This document shows positions 35,114-43,959 of a stretch of DNA of 64,000 nucleotides, piece by piece. The stretch's first letter is position 1. Each line of letters begins with the position of its first letter. The position numbers and the translations under genes are program-made. A model generated the notes under the pieces. That model was not told the DNA's origin, did no database searches, and saw only the letters and a list, made by a program, of their open reading frames with translations. This DNA is from Streptomyces sp. HNM0574 (GTDB lineage Bacteria; Actinomycetota; Actinomycetes; Streptomycetales; Streptomycetaceae), in NCBI RefSeq assembly GCF_012726235.1, contig NZ_JAASAH010000006.1, positions 186,001 through 250,000 on the forward strand. Reading direction: 5' to 3'.

Positions 35114-36688
35114 TCAGTCCGCGGAGCCCGGCCGCGAGGCCCAGGCGCGGAGTTCCCCGGGTACGCGGCCCGAGGCGCCCAGCAGCTCCACTTCGACGTC
35201 GCGGTACCGCTGGGCGTGGTCGAAGGAGAACCGGCTCCCGAGGAACTCGGCCCCGGTGAAGGAGAGTGTGCCGCGCCTCAGGCTGGCGTGGGCGAGGACG
35301 ACGTCGGCCACGCCCACGCCGCGTCCGGCGAACTTCGCCGCGAAAAAGCCGAGCTGACCGCCGCAGAGGGTGGCTTCGGCGAAGGAGAGCCGGCCGTCGG
35401 CGAATTCGGCCCCGGTGAAGGAGATCTCGCCACCGGAGATCTCCGCGCGGGCGAACGAGACCAGGCCGCCGGCGAACTCGGCACCGGTCAGCAGGACCTG
35501 CCCGCCCGCGAACCGGGCGTCGCGGAAGCTGACCGCGCTGCCGCAGAACCGCGCCCCCGTGAAGGACACCGCACCGGCGGAGAACACCGCGTAGGCGAAG
35601 GAGACCTCGCCGTTCTCGAAGCGGGCGTGGTGGAAGGCGACGCGGCCGCCCGAGAACTCGGCGCGCGCAAAGCTGACCTCTCCGCCGGTGAACCGGGGCT
35701 GGAGGAAGGTGACGTGCCCGCCGGTGAACCGGGAACCCCCGAAGCGGACTTGGCTCCCGGAGAATTGCGCCCCCAGAAAGCTGACGTCGCCCCCGCAGAA
35801 CTCCGCGGCGCCGAAGGAGACCTCACCGCCCGAGAACTCCGCGCCGAGCAGCACCAGCGCCTCGGAGAACCGCGCCCCGGAGAAGTCGACCTCGCCCCCG
35901 GTGAACCGCGCGTCCAGGAAGGACACCCGGCTCCCGGAGAAGTGCGTCTGGGCGAAGGAGACCTTCCCGCCGCAGAACGTGGCCCCCGCGAACGACACCT
36001 CCCCGCCCGAGAAGTGGGCGCCGGACCAGTCGCCTCCGTCGAGGACGGTGCCGGTGAGATCGAAGTCGTAGCCGCGCCAGGAGTGGGGGTGGTCCGTGGG
36101 GAGGCGGAGGTGGTCGCGGATCAGGCGGATGACGGTGTGGCGGACCTCGCGGAGGGCGAGGTGCTCGCGGCGCGCCTCCTGGTCGCCGTCGCCGGGGTCG
36201 GGGGCGTACGGCAGGCGGAGGTAGGCGCACAGGACGTCGACGCAGGTCTGGCGGAGCGCGTCGGTGGGCGCGTCGTCGGCGAGTCCGGCGAGGGCGTGAA
36301 CTCCGCCGAGGCGGACGGCCGTCGACGGGTCGCCGAGCTGGGAGACGGCGGTGGTGAAGCGTTCGGTGTGCAGCCGGACGGTCTCGCGGTGCGCCCCGTC
36401 CTCGTCGATGCGCTGCCGCCGGTAGGCGACCACCAGGGCGACCAGCGCGCCCGAGCCCGCTACCACCCCGAACGAGAGCTTGACCAGGTCGAACAGCGTC
36501 CTGGAGGTCAGCCGGGTCTCCGGCGCGAGCCCCTGTACGCCCAGGAGTCCGGCCAGCGTCCAGAAGACCGTGCCGGACACGGCGAGCGCGGCCGTGAAGA
36601 TCAGCGCGAGTACGGTGCCGACCGGCCACAGCCGGATCCCCGTCCGCGCCCGTACCGTGTGCCGCCGCGCCGGCCCCCGTGACCCCAT
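35114..36688 (-). CDS. Membrane-anchored pentapeptide-like repeat protein (12-residue period)
   Basis: A 524-residue protein with two N-terminal helices (about 20-45 and 65-90), a cytoplasmic helical region, then about twenty tandem repeats of roughly 12 residues with the pattern A-x-F-x-G-G-x-V-S-F. This spacing, with Phe every half turn, is a variant of the right-handed beta-helix of pentapeptide proteins and is common in Streptomyces. ATG 36688 is preferred over one six codons upstream; both have weak ribosome sites. Role unknown; the helix may be a binding surface on the inner face of the membrane. Confidence 0.8.
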   Translation of the reverse strand: MGSRGPARRHTVRARTGIRLWPVGTVLALIFTAALAVSGTVFWTLAGLLGVQGLAPETRLTSRTLFDLVKLSFGVVAGSGALVALVVAYRRQRIDEDGAHRETVRLHTERFTTAVSQLGDPSTAVRLGGVHALAGLADDAPTDALRQTCVDVLCAYLRLPYAPDPGDGDQEARREHLALREVRHTVIRLIRDHLRLPTDHPHSWRGYDFDLTGTVLDGGDWSGAHFSGGEVSFAGATFCGGKVSFAQTHFSGSRVSFLDARFTGGEVDFSGARFSEALVLLGAEFSGGEVSFGAAEFCGGDVSFLGAQFSGSQVRFGGSRFTGGHVTFLQPRFTGGEVSFARAEFSGGRVAFHHARFENGEVSFAYAVFSAGAVSFTGARFCGSAVSFRDARFAGGQVLLTGAEFAGGLVSFARAEISGGEISFTGAEFADGRLSFAEATLCGGQLGFFAAKFAGRGVGVADVVLAHASLRRGTLSFTGAEFLGSRFSFDHAQRYRDVEVELLGASGRVPGELRAWASRPGSAD

Positions 36689-36858
36689 GCCCGTGACCCT
36701 AGGCATCGGACGCCCAACCCGCCAGCGGGGCAAGGGAGTTGGCGTTCGTCGCGGGCCGGTGCAGGTACGCATACCGCGGGCAAGTGCGGGGGAGGGCACT
36801 GGCACAGACGCGCGCGCCCGTCCACCGAAGGGCGCGCACGAGGGCGGGCGGGAGACGC

Positions 36859-37731
36859 ATGACCATGGACAGCTTCTGGGCCTTCCGCGACGACCGGGGA
36901 CGGGAAGCGACGGCTCCGCGCCGCCCCCGCCGGATCGTCGCCTACGTACAGGCGGCCGCGGTCCTCCAGGACCTGGGCCTGCCGGTGAGCGGCATATTCG
37001 GCTCCCCGCACGACAAGGACGGGATCGACCCGGTCAAGGCGGAGGCCCTGACGGACAGGGACGTCCCGTACCTCGGCGCGGGGGCCGAGATCGACGCCGC
37101 CGCGGTCCGCGCGAGCGGCGCCGACCTGTTCGTCTCCGTCACCTACGACGGGGAGCACCTCTACGGCGTGGACCCGGAGACGGCCGGGGAGCTCGCCGCT
37201 GAACTGCCCACGGTCGCCGTCGGCACGGGCGCGGGCCACTCGCTCTTCTCCGTGCGCGAGCGGTACGCGGAACTGGCCCGCTCGCTCGGCGCCGAACCCC
37301 CGGCGCCCGCCGGGCTGGAGGCGAGCGCGGACGCGCTGCGGGCCGCGGCCGGGGAGGCGCCGCGGGTGCGGGTGACGGCGCTGTCGCCCGCGGGCGCCGA
37401 CACGGTGCACGTGGCACGCGCCGACGCGTGGCCGGATCTGCGGGCACTCACCGAACTGGGGCTCCGTCCGGCGGACCTGCCGGGCAGCGGCGGCAACTGG
37501 GTCACCACGGACTGGGCCACGGCGGCCGGGGCGGCCCCCGACGTGATCCTCGCGGACGCCCGGGGCAACGCCACCCCGCTCGACGCGCTCCGGGAGAACG
37601 AGGGCTGGACGCGCCTCGCGGACGGCGCCACCGTCCTCCCCTGGAACCCCGAACTCCCGTGCACCTCCCGCGCGATGAGCCACTTCTTCAGCACCCTCGC
37701 CCAGGCGGTGGCCGCCCGGACGGCGGGATAG
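36859..37731 (+). CDS. Periplasmic-binding-fold (TroA/FepB-like) protein without signal peptide
   Basis: A 290-residue protein with the two-lobe class III binding fold of siderophore/cobalamin receptors (RRIVAYVQAAAVLQDLGLPVSGIFG, GADLFVSVTYDGE, APDVILADARGNATPLDAL). Unlike a transport receptor it has no signal peptide or lipobox; it begins MTMDSFWAFRDDRG. GGGAG lies 5 nt before ATG 36859. No permease or ATPase is adjacent. It could be a cytoplasmic ligand-binding protein or a receptor exported by another partner. Family is clear, role is not. Confidence 0.75.
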   Translation: MTMDSFWAFRDDRGREATAPRRPRRIVAYVQAAAVLQDLGLPVSGIFGSPHDKDGIDPVKAEALTDRDVPYLGAGAEIDAAAVRASGADLFVSVTYDGEHLYGVDPETAGELAAELPTVAVGTGAGHSLFSVRERYAELARSLGAEPPAPAGLEASADALRAAAGEAPRVRVTALSPAGADTVHVARADAWPDLRALTELGLRPADLPGSGGNWVTTDWATAAGAAPDVILADARGNATPLDALRENEGWTRLADGATVLPWNPELPCTSRAMSHFFSTLAQAVAARTAG

Positions 37732-37754
37732 CCGGACACGCCGCGCCCGGCGGC

Positions 37755-37780
37755 GGTGCCGGCGCGCGTCCGCCGGCGCC
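37755..37780. terminator. 10-bp hairpin between convergent genes
   Basis: Arms 37755-37764 and 37771-37780 pair with one G-T wobble around a 6-nt loop, between the stops of the binding-fold gene and the DUF2993 gene. Confidence 0.55.
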
Positions 37781-37809
37781 CTCGCCGTACGCGCACGGGC
37801 AGGCCGCCG

Positions 37810-39054
37810 TCAGCCCTTGGTGGCGCCGAACTTGAGGCCGGGGCTGACGAGTTCGGCGTGGATGCCGTCCTTCCGGACCGCGAGCGTCCGGATGCGGATG
37901 TGGCCGGGGGAGTCGGGCAGCCGCGTGGACCAGGTCAGCTCGTCCGCGAGCTTCGGGGCCTTCAGCTTTTCCAGGGCGTCGATCAGGCCCGGGTCGATGC
38001 CGAACTTCTTCAGCAGGGACGGGTTCTCCAGCGCCGCGTCCAGGAGGTTGACCCGCATCAGCCGCTCGGTGAACCGCGGTTCGCCGGTCAGCCGGTGCAG
38101 CGCCGCCTCGCTCTGACGTATCCGCGCCGCGCGCCGCGGGGTCAGGCCGAAGCGCTGCGCCACGCTGCCGACCCGGAACAGGGCCCGGACCTTCGCCGCG
38201 TCGTTCCGGACGCGTTCGGCGAGCGGTTCGGCGAGCCGCAGGCCGCCGTCCTCGCCGGGCGTGTAGGAGAACAGCCCCGGCACGTCCAGCCGCATGTCGC
38301 GCACCGTGGTGCCCACGCCGGTCCGGCCGATGCGGCGCAGGTGCGCGGTGGCGTGCAGCTGCACGGTGCGGCCCGCGACGGGCAGCCGCCCGTCGGCCAG
38401 CACCGTGTCCGGGCGCTTGCCGCGGTGGAACGAGACCTGGGAGGTGCCGAGTTCACGGTCCAGGTCGTCGAAGGCGAGCATCACCTCGCCGTGCGTCCTC
38501 CCCAGTACCGCGCCCTTGACGGACAGCGGCGAGTCGCCGGTGACCAGGCGGACGTCGCGGGTGGTGCCCTCGACCCGGGCCACCGAGATCCGGCCGCCGG
38601 GCGCGTCGGTGACGGTGACGTCGGCCCGGTCCAGCTCCTCCGTGGCGAGCTGGGTCAGGAAGGGGAAGCCGGGGATGCGGACGTCGGGCTTGGCGCGCAG
38701 GTGCAGCGACTCCTGCACCTGCGTGGCGGCCTTGTCCTCCGCGTACAGCACCGCCCAGCGGTCCCCGACGCCGAGGAAGGCCAGGAGCACCGCCAGGGCG
38801 ATGCCGATTTTCGCGGAGACGCGGAGCCGGGCCCGGAGGCGGGGGTTCTTGGCGCCCTTCGCGTTTTCGGTGCCGTTCTCCGGATTGCCGGAGGACTTTC
38901 CCGCACGGTGTTTGCCGCTGCTCTTGTCCGGGGTCTTCTCCTGGTTTTCCGCCAGCTTTTTCTCCTCGCCGGGAACGGCCTTGTCCTGATTCCCGTGCGG
39001 GGCGTGCGCTGTCCCTTCGGTGGATCCCTCCGGGGAACCATTGGTGCGTGTCAT
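37810..39054 (-). CDS. DUF2993 (LmeA-like) membrane-anchored protein
   Basis: A 414-residue protein. A hydrophilic N-terminus of about 75 residues, rich in Lys/Glu/Asn and lower in G+C, precedes one membrane helix (about 82-97). A large extracytoplasmic DUF2993 domain follows (VRIPGFPFLTQLATEELDRADVTV, then alternating beta strands). Relatives such as mycobacterial LmeA bind phospholipids and act in envelope glycolipid synthesis. ATG 39054 lacks a strong ribosome site, and a GTG two codons upstream is also possible. The 238 bp upstream (39055-39292) hold no gene. Confidence 0.78.
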   Translation of the reverse strand: MTRTNGSPEGSTEGTAHAPHGNQDKAVPGEEKKLAENQEKTPDKSSGKHRAGKSSGNPENGTENAKGAKNPRLRARLRVSAKIGIALAVLLAFLGVGDRWAVLYAEDKAATQVQESLHLRAKPDVRIPGFPFLTQLATEELDRADVTVTDAPGGRISVARVEGTTRDVRLVTGDSPLSVKGAVLGRTHGEVMLAFDDLDRELGTSQVSFHRGKRPDTVLADGRLPVAGRTVQLHATAHLRRIGRTGVGTTVRDMRLDVPGLFSYTPGEDGGLRLAEPLAERVRNDAAKVRALFRVGSVAQRFGLTPRRAARIRQSEAALHRLTGEPRFTERLMRVNLLDAALENPSLLKKFGIDPGLIDALEKLKAPKLADELTWSTRLPDSPGHIRIRTLAVRKDGIHAELVSPGLKFGATKG

Positions 39055-39292
39055 GGACACATCCGAACACGGTCCCACCTGCGGCTCCAAGGGGCCCCGG
39101 CAGCTTGTTACTTGGCTGCTACGCGCCGCGCGGGACCGCGTGAGCATCCGGGCACACCGAGAAAACCGGTGCACTCAGCGCGGCGGTCGGCCGGGTATTT
39201 CCGGTCGCCGTGCGGGGAGTATTCCGGTGCGTGCTCGCGCGTCCATTCCGCGGGGATGGGGAATCGGTGAACCACCCCTCCCCGTAAGGCAC

Positions 39293-40258
39293 TCAGGGCA
39301 GCACCCCCTCGCGTGCGCGGGTGAATGCGCGCACCGGATCGCCGTCCAGCTCCCAGGGCCACGGGGCCACGACGCCGCCCACCCGGCGGAAGACCCGGAG
39401 GGCGTCGGCGGGGCGGTGCGCGTGGACGAGCGCGTAGGCGAGGAGGTTGAGGTCGGCCAGCGCGGTGGCGTGCGGGAGGGCGTCCGGGCGCAGCCACTCG
39501 GCGAGGGCGCGGTCCACGCACGCCCGTACCGGCGGCTGGTGCCACAGATGGCCGGCCAGTACGGCGTTGGGGCCGCCCGCGGCCAGTGTCCTGCGGTAGC
39601 GGGCGGTGAACGCGTGCAGCCGCAGGCCCGTCGCCGGGGCGCCGGGGGGCATGGCGGACTCGGCCGCGTCGACGAAGTCGATCTCCTGCGCGCTGGACCC
39701 GCCCTCGTCCGGCGACAGATAGCCGAGCATCTGCAGACAGGCCTCGCGGTGCCAGGCGTCCCGGCGGGCGACCTCGTGCCAGACGGGGAACACCTCGCCC
39801 GCGGGCCTGCGCAGCAGCCGGAGCACGCCCAGCAGCGCTGTCCAGGGCGCGGGGTCGTCGGGCAGCAGTCCGGCGGCGTGCCGGCAGGCGTCGACGGTGT
39901 CCTGCGGGCTGTGCACATGCTGCTCGCGGCGGCCGGTCTCCAGCTCCGTCCACGCCCTGAGCAGCTGCAACTCGGCGCTGTCGGGCCGCCGTTCGGCCCA
40001 CCGGCGGGCCAGGCCCGGGTCGATCGCGCGGGCGAGGGTCCTGCACCGGTGGGTGCGCCGCTCCCAGTCCGGGACGATGCCGTCGAGCAGCTGCTCGGCC
40101 AGGGTGAGGCGGATGTCGGCCAGTCCCTGCCCGATGTCCATCGGCGCCAGCCCTCCGGCGGGCGCCTCCAGCCGTTCGCACACGGCGCCGAGCCGGGCGT
40201 CGTCCAGCTCCGGGGCCAGGTACGGGCGCGGCAGCCCGCGGAACCGGAAGAGCGCCAT
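39293..40258 (-). CDS. Hypothetical helical protein next to the nucleobase permease
   Basis: A 321-residue soluble protein I do not recognise. It is rich in Ala, Leu, Arg and Trp, and has repeated helical pairs that look like degenerate TPR units (RAWTELETGRREQHV, HREACLQMLGYL, YALVHAHRPADALRVFRRV). GAGGAAC precedes ATG 40258. It starts 9 nt after the permease stop, so it is in that operon. Many Streptomyces proteins of this size and composition are annotated only as hypothetical. Confidence 0.7.
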   Translation of the reverse strand: MALFRFRGLPRPYLAPELDDARLGAVCERLEAPAGGLAPMDIGQGLADIRLTLAEQLLDGIVPDWERRTHRCRTLARAIDPGLARRWAERRPDSAELQLLRAWTELETGRREQHVHSPQDTVDACRHAAGLLPDDPAPWTALLGVLRLLRRPAGEVFPVWHEVARRDAWHREACLQMLGYLSPDEGGSSAQEIDFVDAAESAMPPGAPATGLRLHAFTARYRRTLAAGGPNAVLAGHLWHQPPVRACVDRALAEWLRPDALPHATALADLNLLAYALVHAHRPADALRVFRRVGGVVAPWPWELDGDPVRAFTRAREGVLP

Positions 40259-40267
40259 GGGTGTTCC

Positions 40268-41656
40268 TCACCGGCCCTTGCGGGGTGAACGGTGGCGCGG
40301 CGGGGCGGCGGGGAGGTCGGGGCGCCGGCGGCGGGTCTCGTTGAACGCGAGGTTGAGCAGGACGGCCACGATGCTGGCGGCGCTGATGCCGGAGGACATG
40401 ATCAGCGAGAACCACCGGGGGAACGGGTCCCAGAAGTGCGGGGCGGCGACGGGGACGAGGCCGATGCCCAGCACGGTGGCCACCAGCACCAGGTTGGCGT
40501 TGCGGTGGAAGCTCACCGTGGACAGCGTGCGGATGCCGCTGGCGGCGACCGAGCCGAACAGGACGAGTCCGGCGCCGCCGAGCACCGGGAGCGGCACCGC
40601 CGCGATCACCCTCCCCATGACCGGCAGCAGGCCGAGCACGACCATGAGGACGCCGCCGGCCGCTACCGCGTAGCGGCTCTTGATCCTGGTGAGGGCAACC
40701 ACGCCGACGTTCTGCGCGAACGCGCTGGAGGCGAAGCCGCCGAACAGGGGCGAGAGGGTGGTGGCGAGCATGTCGGCGCGGAGGCCGTCGCCGATCCGGC
40801 GCGCGTCCACGCGGGAGTCGACGATCTCGCCCACGGCGAGGATGTCCGCGGTCGTCTCGGTGAGCACCACGAAGATCACCACCGTCATGGAGACGATCGC
40901 CGAGATCTCGAACACCGGCGGCCCGAAGGGCAGCAGCTGGGGCACGGCGAAGAACGAACCCTGGCCCACCGTGGAGAAGTCGGTCATGCCGAAGGCGGCG
41001 GCGCAGGCCGTGCCGAGGGCGATGCCCAGCAGGATCGACAGCCGGGAGACGGCGCCCGTGCCCAGGGCCGAGAGCGCCAGGATGATCAGCACCGTCAGCC
41101 CGGCCAGTCCGATGTCGGCCATGGAGCCGCCCCGCGCGGTGACGTTCCCCGTGCCGGAGGCCCAGCCGAAGGCCACGGGCAGCAGCGTCAGGCCGATGAC
41201 GGTGATGACGGAACCCGTCACCACCGGCGGGAAGCAGCGGACGACCTTCCCGAAGAAGAAGCTGGCGACGAGCCCCGCCAGGCCCGCCACCACGGTGGCG
41301 CCGAAGACGGCGGGGAGCCCCTGGCCCTGCGCGGCGATGGCCGTCATCGTCGAGACGGCCGCGAAGGTGGTGCCCTGCACGAGGGGCAGCCGGGCTCCGA
41401 ACTTCGGGAGCCCCAGCGTCTGCAGGAGCGTCGCCAGCCCGCTGACGAAGAGGGTGGCGGTCACCAGCAGCCCCACCTCGGGGCCCGACAGTCCGGCGGC
41501 GGGTCCGACGATCAGTGGCGGGGCGACGATGCCGCCGTACATGGTCAGGACGTGCTGGAGCCCGTAGGCCCCCAACTGCCCTGCGGACAGTGGCTGGTCC
41601 TCCGGCCGGGCCGGAGGAGTCCGCTTGTCGCCCCCGCGCGACAGAGACCCGAACAC
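40268..41656 (-). CDS. NCS2 nucleobase:cation symporter (xanthine/uracil permease family)
   Basis: A 462-residue transporter with about 14 segments and the NCS2 features QHVLTMYGGIVAPPLI, LPLVQGTTFA, VLTETTADILAVGEIV (helix 8 acidic residue) and SSAFAQNVGVVALTRIKSRY (the QNxG motif of helix 10). Members take up xanthine, uric acid or uracil with protons. GTG 41656 has GGAAGGGC upstream. An A/T-rich patch at 41668-41710 probably holds the promoter. The specific nucleobase cannot be told. Confidence 0.9.
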   Translation of the reverse strand: MFGSLSRGGDKRTPPARPEDQPLSAGQLGAYGLQHVLTMYGGIVAPPLIVGPAAGLSGPEVGLLVTATLFVSGLATLLQTLGLPKFGARLPLVQGTTFAAVSTMTAIAAQGQGLPAVFGATVVAGLAGLVASFFFGKVVRCFPPVVTGSVITVIGLTLLPVAFGWASGTGNVTARGGSMADIGLAGLTVLIILALSALGTGAVSRLSILLGIALGTACAAAFGMTDFSTVGQGSFFAVPQLLPFGPPVFEISAIVSMTVVIFVVLTETTADILAVGEIVDSRVDARRIGDGLRADMLATTLSPLFGGFASSAFAQNVGVVALTRIKSRYAVAAGGVLMVVLGLLPVMGRVIAAVPLPVLGGAGLVLFGSVAASGIRTLSTVSFHRNANLVLVATVLGIGLVPVAAPHFWDPFPRWFSLIMSSGISAASIVAVLLNLAFNETRRRRPDLPAAPPRHRSPRKGR

Positions 41657-41772
41657 GTCTACGCCCTTCCGTAATCCGGAATGGAAATTTCAATGAGCGA
41701 AGACGTTAGCCACGCACCACCGGCGCGTCAACGCATGCGGCACAACACAACTCCTGCCGGTACACGCTCCGT

Positions 41773-41988
41773 TCACCTGTACGACCGCGCCGCGCGGAGG
41801 CGCGCCGGCACGGGCCGGCGGTGCGGCTGGGAGACGCCCGGCGGCGCGGTCTCCGTGGTGGCCCAGGAAGCGAGGATGCGCAAGCCGTCGTGGGAGGGGG
41901 CGCCGGGCTCGGCGGTCCAGACCACGAACTGCCGGTCGGGGTCGTGCGCGCAGGTGAGCGCGGACCAGTTGACCGCCTTCTTCGGCAC
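41773..41988 (-). CDS. Small hypothetical protein (71 residues)
   Basis: The frame has third codon positions that are nearly all G or C over its length, as in a genuine gene, whereas the opposite-strand frames do not. The product begins MPKKAVNWSALTCAHDPDRQ, contains FVVWTAEPGAP and ends in an Arg-rich tail. GTG 41988 has only a very close GAGGT as ribosome site. Upstream in-frame codons lose the G/C bias, so a longer protein is less likely. No family recognised. Confidence 0.5.
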   Translation of the reverse strand: MPKKAVNWSALTCAHDPDRQFVVWTAEPGAPSHDGLRILASWATTETAPPGVSQPHRRPVPARLRAARSYR

Positions 41989-42217
41989 GCACCTCTGACC
42001 GGTCCGTGTGCCCCGCCGGATTCCGCACGGCGGGCCGTCACGGCAAGTCGCGCTTCCGGCCCGGCCGTTCGGCGGCCTCTCCGGCGAATTCCCGCTCCCG
42101 CCCGGCCACCTGCGCATTCCCCGGCCCCGTCGTTTCGTTGCCCGTCGCCTTCCGGGTCCGGGAATACCGTGGTGAGCCGAATCGAGGGGGCACGTACAGG
42201 AAAGGCTGGAATCAGGG

Positions 42218-42898
42218 ATGCGGTACACGAATCTCACCGGCGAATCCGCCGAATACACCGAGGCGCGCGAGGAACTGGGCCAGGCCGAGACGGAACTGAT
42301 GCGGCACCGCGAACGCGTCGCCGCGATGCGCCGCGCCCTGCCGCAGGGACCGGTCCTGGACGACTACGTCCTGGAGGAGGGCCCCGCCGACCTGGCCGAC
42401 GGGGACGCGCCGGTACGGAACGTACGGCTGAGTGAACTGTTCACCGGGCCGGGGCGCGAACTGGTCGTCTACCAGTTCATGTACGGCAAGCGGCAGACCG
42501 AACCGTGCCCCATGTGCACGATGTGGCTCGACGGCTTCAACGGAGTGGCCCGCCACATCGGCCGGACCGTCGACCTCGCGGTCGTCGCCGCGGCCTCCCT
42601 GCCCGCCCTCCGCGCGCACGCCAGGAACCGGCAGTGGACCAACCTGCGCCTGCTGAGCGCCGGTTCGAGCACCTTCAAGTACGACCTGGGCGGCGAGGAC
42701 GCCGAGGGCAACCAGGACTCCACCGTCACCGTCCTCACCCGCGACGCCGACGGCGCGGTACGGCACTTCTACTCCACGCACCCGCGCCTGTCCGACGACA
42801 TCGACGAGCGCGGCATCGACCTGCTCACCCCCGTCTGGCACCTCCTCGACCTCACCCGGGCAGGCCGCGGCGACTGGTACGCGGGCCTCGACTACTGA
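42218..42898 (+). CDS. DUF899 thioredoxin-fold protein
   Basis: A 226-residue protein of the DUF899 (thioredoxin-like) family. The redox motif EPCPMCTMWLDGFNG is at about 90-104, and the C-terminal STHPRLSDDIDERGIDLLTPVWHLLDLT and DWYAGLDY are conserved in the family. The family is predicted to act in thiol redox chemistry, but no substrate is established. ATG 42218 has only a weak site (AAAGG about 15 nt away). Its 3' end overlaps the convergent membrane gene by 7 nt. Confidence 0.87.
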   Translation: MRYTNLTGESAEYTEAREELGQAETELMRHRERVAAMRRALPQGPVLDDYVLEEGPADLADGDAPVRNVRLSELFTGPGRELVVYQFMYGKRQTEPCPMCTMWLDGFNGVARHIGRTVDLAVVAAASLPALRAHARNRQWTNLRLLSAGSSTFKYDLGGEDAEGNQDSTVTVLTRDADGAVRHFYSTHPRLSDDIDERGIDLLTPVWHLLDLTRAGRGDWYAGLDY

Positions 42899-43761
42899 CC
42901 GCCCCGCCGGTGCAGGAGCGCGAGGCACGTCTGGGCGAAGGGGAGGGCCAGGGCACCGGTGAGGAGGGCGGCGAGGGCGACGGGGACGAGCCGGGCAGCG
43001 GCGTGGGCGGCGTACGGGTTGTCCGGGCCGAGGGCCGTGAACGCGGTGGCGACGGCGGGGCGGAGGGGCAGGGCGGCGGCCGGCGTCAGGAGGAACGTGC
43101 CCAGGGTGCACGCGCCCAGCGGCAGGGCGACCGCCGCCGTGCGCCGCCACCCGAGCCCGCTCCGGACCAGCAGCCATGAGCGCCACAGTGCCGCGACCGG
43201 CGCGAACCCCTCGGCGGCGGCCGCCGGCGCCAGCGCCAGCCCGAGCCGCACCCCTCCCGCCGCGAGCAGGGCGAGACAGCCGGGCACGGCCCGTACGGGG
43301 TCCGGGGCCGCCGGGGCGGCGAGGGCGATCGCCTCGTACGCCAGGAACCCGGCGGTCGGCGGAACTCCGGTGCACAGGGCGCGCAGTACGTAGACCGCCG
43401 CGACGGTGCGTGCCCGTGCGGCGGCCGTGCCGGTGGGCGCGGCCGCGCGGGAGTGCAGCAGCTGGAGCCGCGCGCTGCCGAGCAGCGCGAGCAGCAGCAG
43501 GAAGGGGAGCCCGCAGAGCGCCACGAGCCACGGAACGCCGAGGTCGGGGGCGTACGAGTCCTGGGCGCGCCGGGCCTCGGCGGCCCCGTTCTCCATCTCC
43601 GTGAACGCGGGCCAGGACACCAGGAAGCAGACGGCCGTGAGCGCCAGCCCGCCCAGCGCCGCCGCCCCGACGACGCGCAGCGTCCGCCCCCGCAGCGCCC
43701 GTCCGCCGTCCCGCAGGACACCGGACGCCTCCCGGAACACGCACGGTCGTCCGTCCGTCAT
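42892..43761 (-). CDS. Integral membrane protein, unknown function
   Basis: A 289-residue protein with about six hydrophobic segments (about 28-50, 78-96, 118-150, 160-185, 210-235, 260-280), rich in Ala and Leu. GGAGAG lies 8 nt before ATG 43761. I recognise no domain. It is divergent from the thioesterase gene across about 200 bp, which contain no other gene. Confidence 0.75.
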   Translation of the reverse strand: MTDGRPCVFREASGVLRDGGRALRGRTLRVVGAAALGGLALTAVCFLVSWPAFTEMENGAAEARRAQDSYAPDLGVPWLVALCGLPFLLLLALLGSARLQLLHSRAAAPTGTAAARARTVAAVYVLRALCTGVPPTAGFLAYEAIALAAPAAPDPVRAVPGCLALLAAGGVRLGLALAPAAAAEGFAPVAALWRSWLLVRSGLGWRRTAAVALPLGACTLGTFLLTPAAALPLRPAVATAFTALGPDNPYAAHAAARLVPVALAALLTGALALPFAQTCLALLHRRGGQ

Positions 43762-43959
43762 GCGCTCTCTCTCCACGGTCCGCCGGCTCTCGGAGAGAGC
43801 GACGTGCGCGCGGGGCCCGGTGGTTCTCCCCGTGCGGCGTCCAACAGGGCATGCACACACAGGTGTTCGGCCGGGGCCGGAATGTCCACGCTCCGGAAGG
43901 GAAGGGTCCAGGGGCTGTCCGGAAAGCGGAACGGCAGGCAGCGGGAGAACGGAGTGAGC

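Noticed and set aside
41681..41998. A 105-codon plus-strand frame opposite the small minus-strand gene
   Set aside because: Its first third uses A/T-ending codons throughout and it has no ribosome site. The minus-strand frame has the expected codon bias instead.
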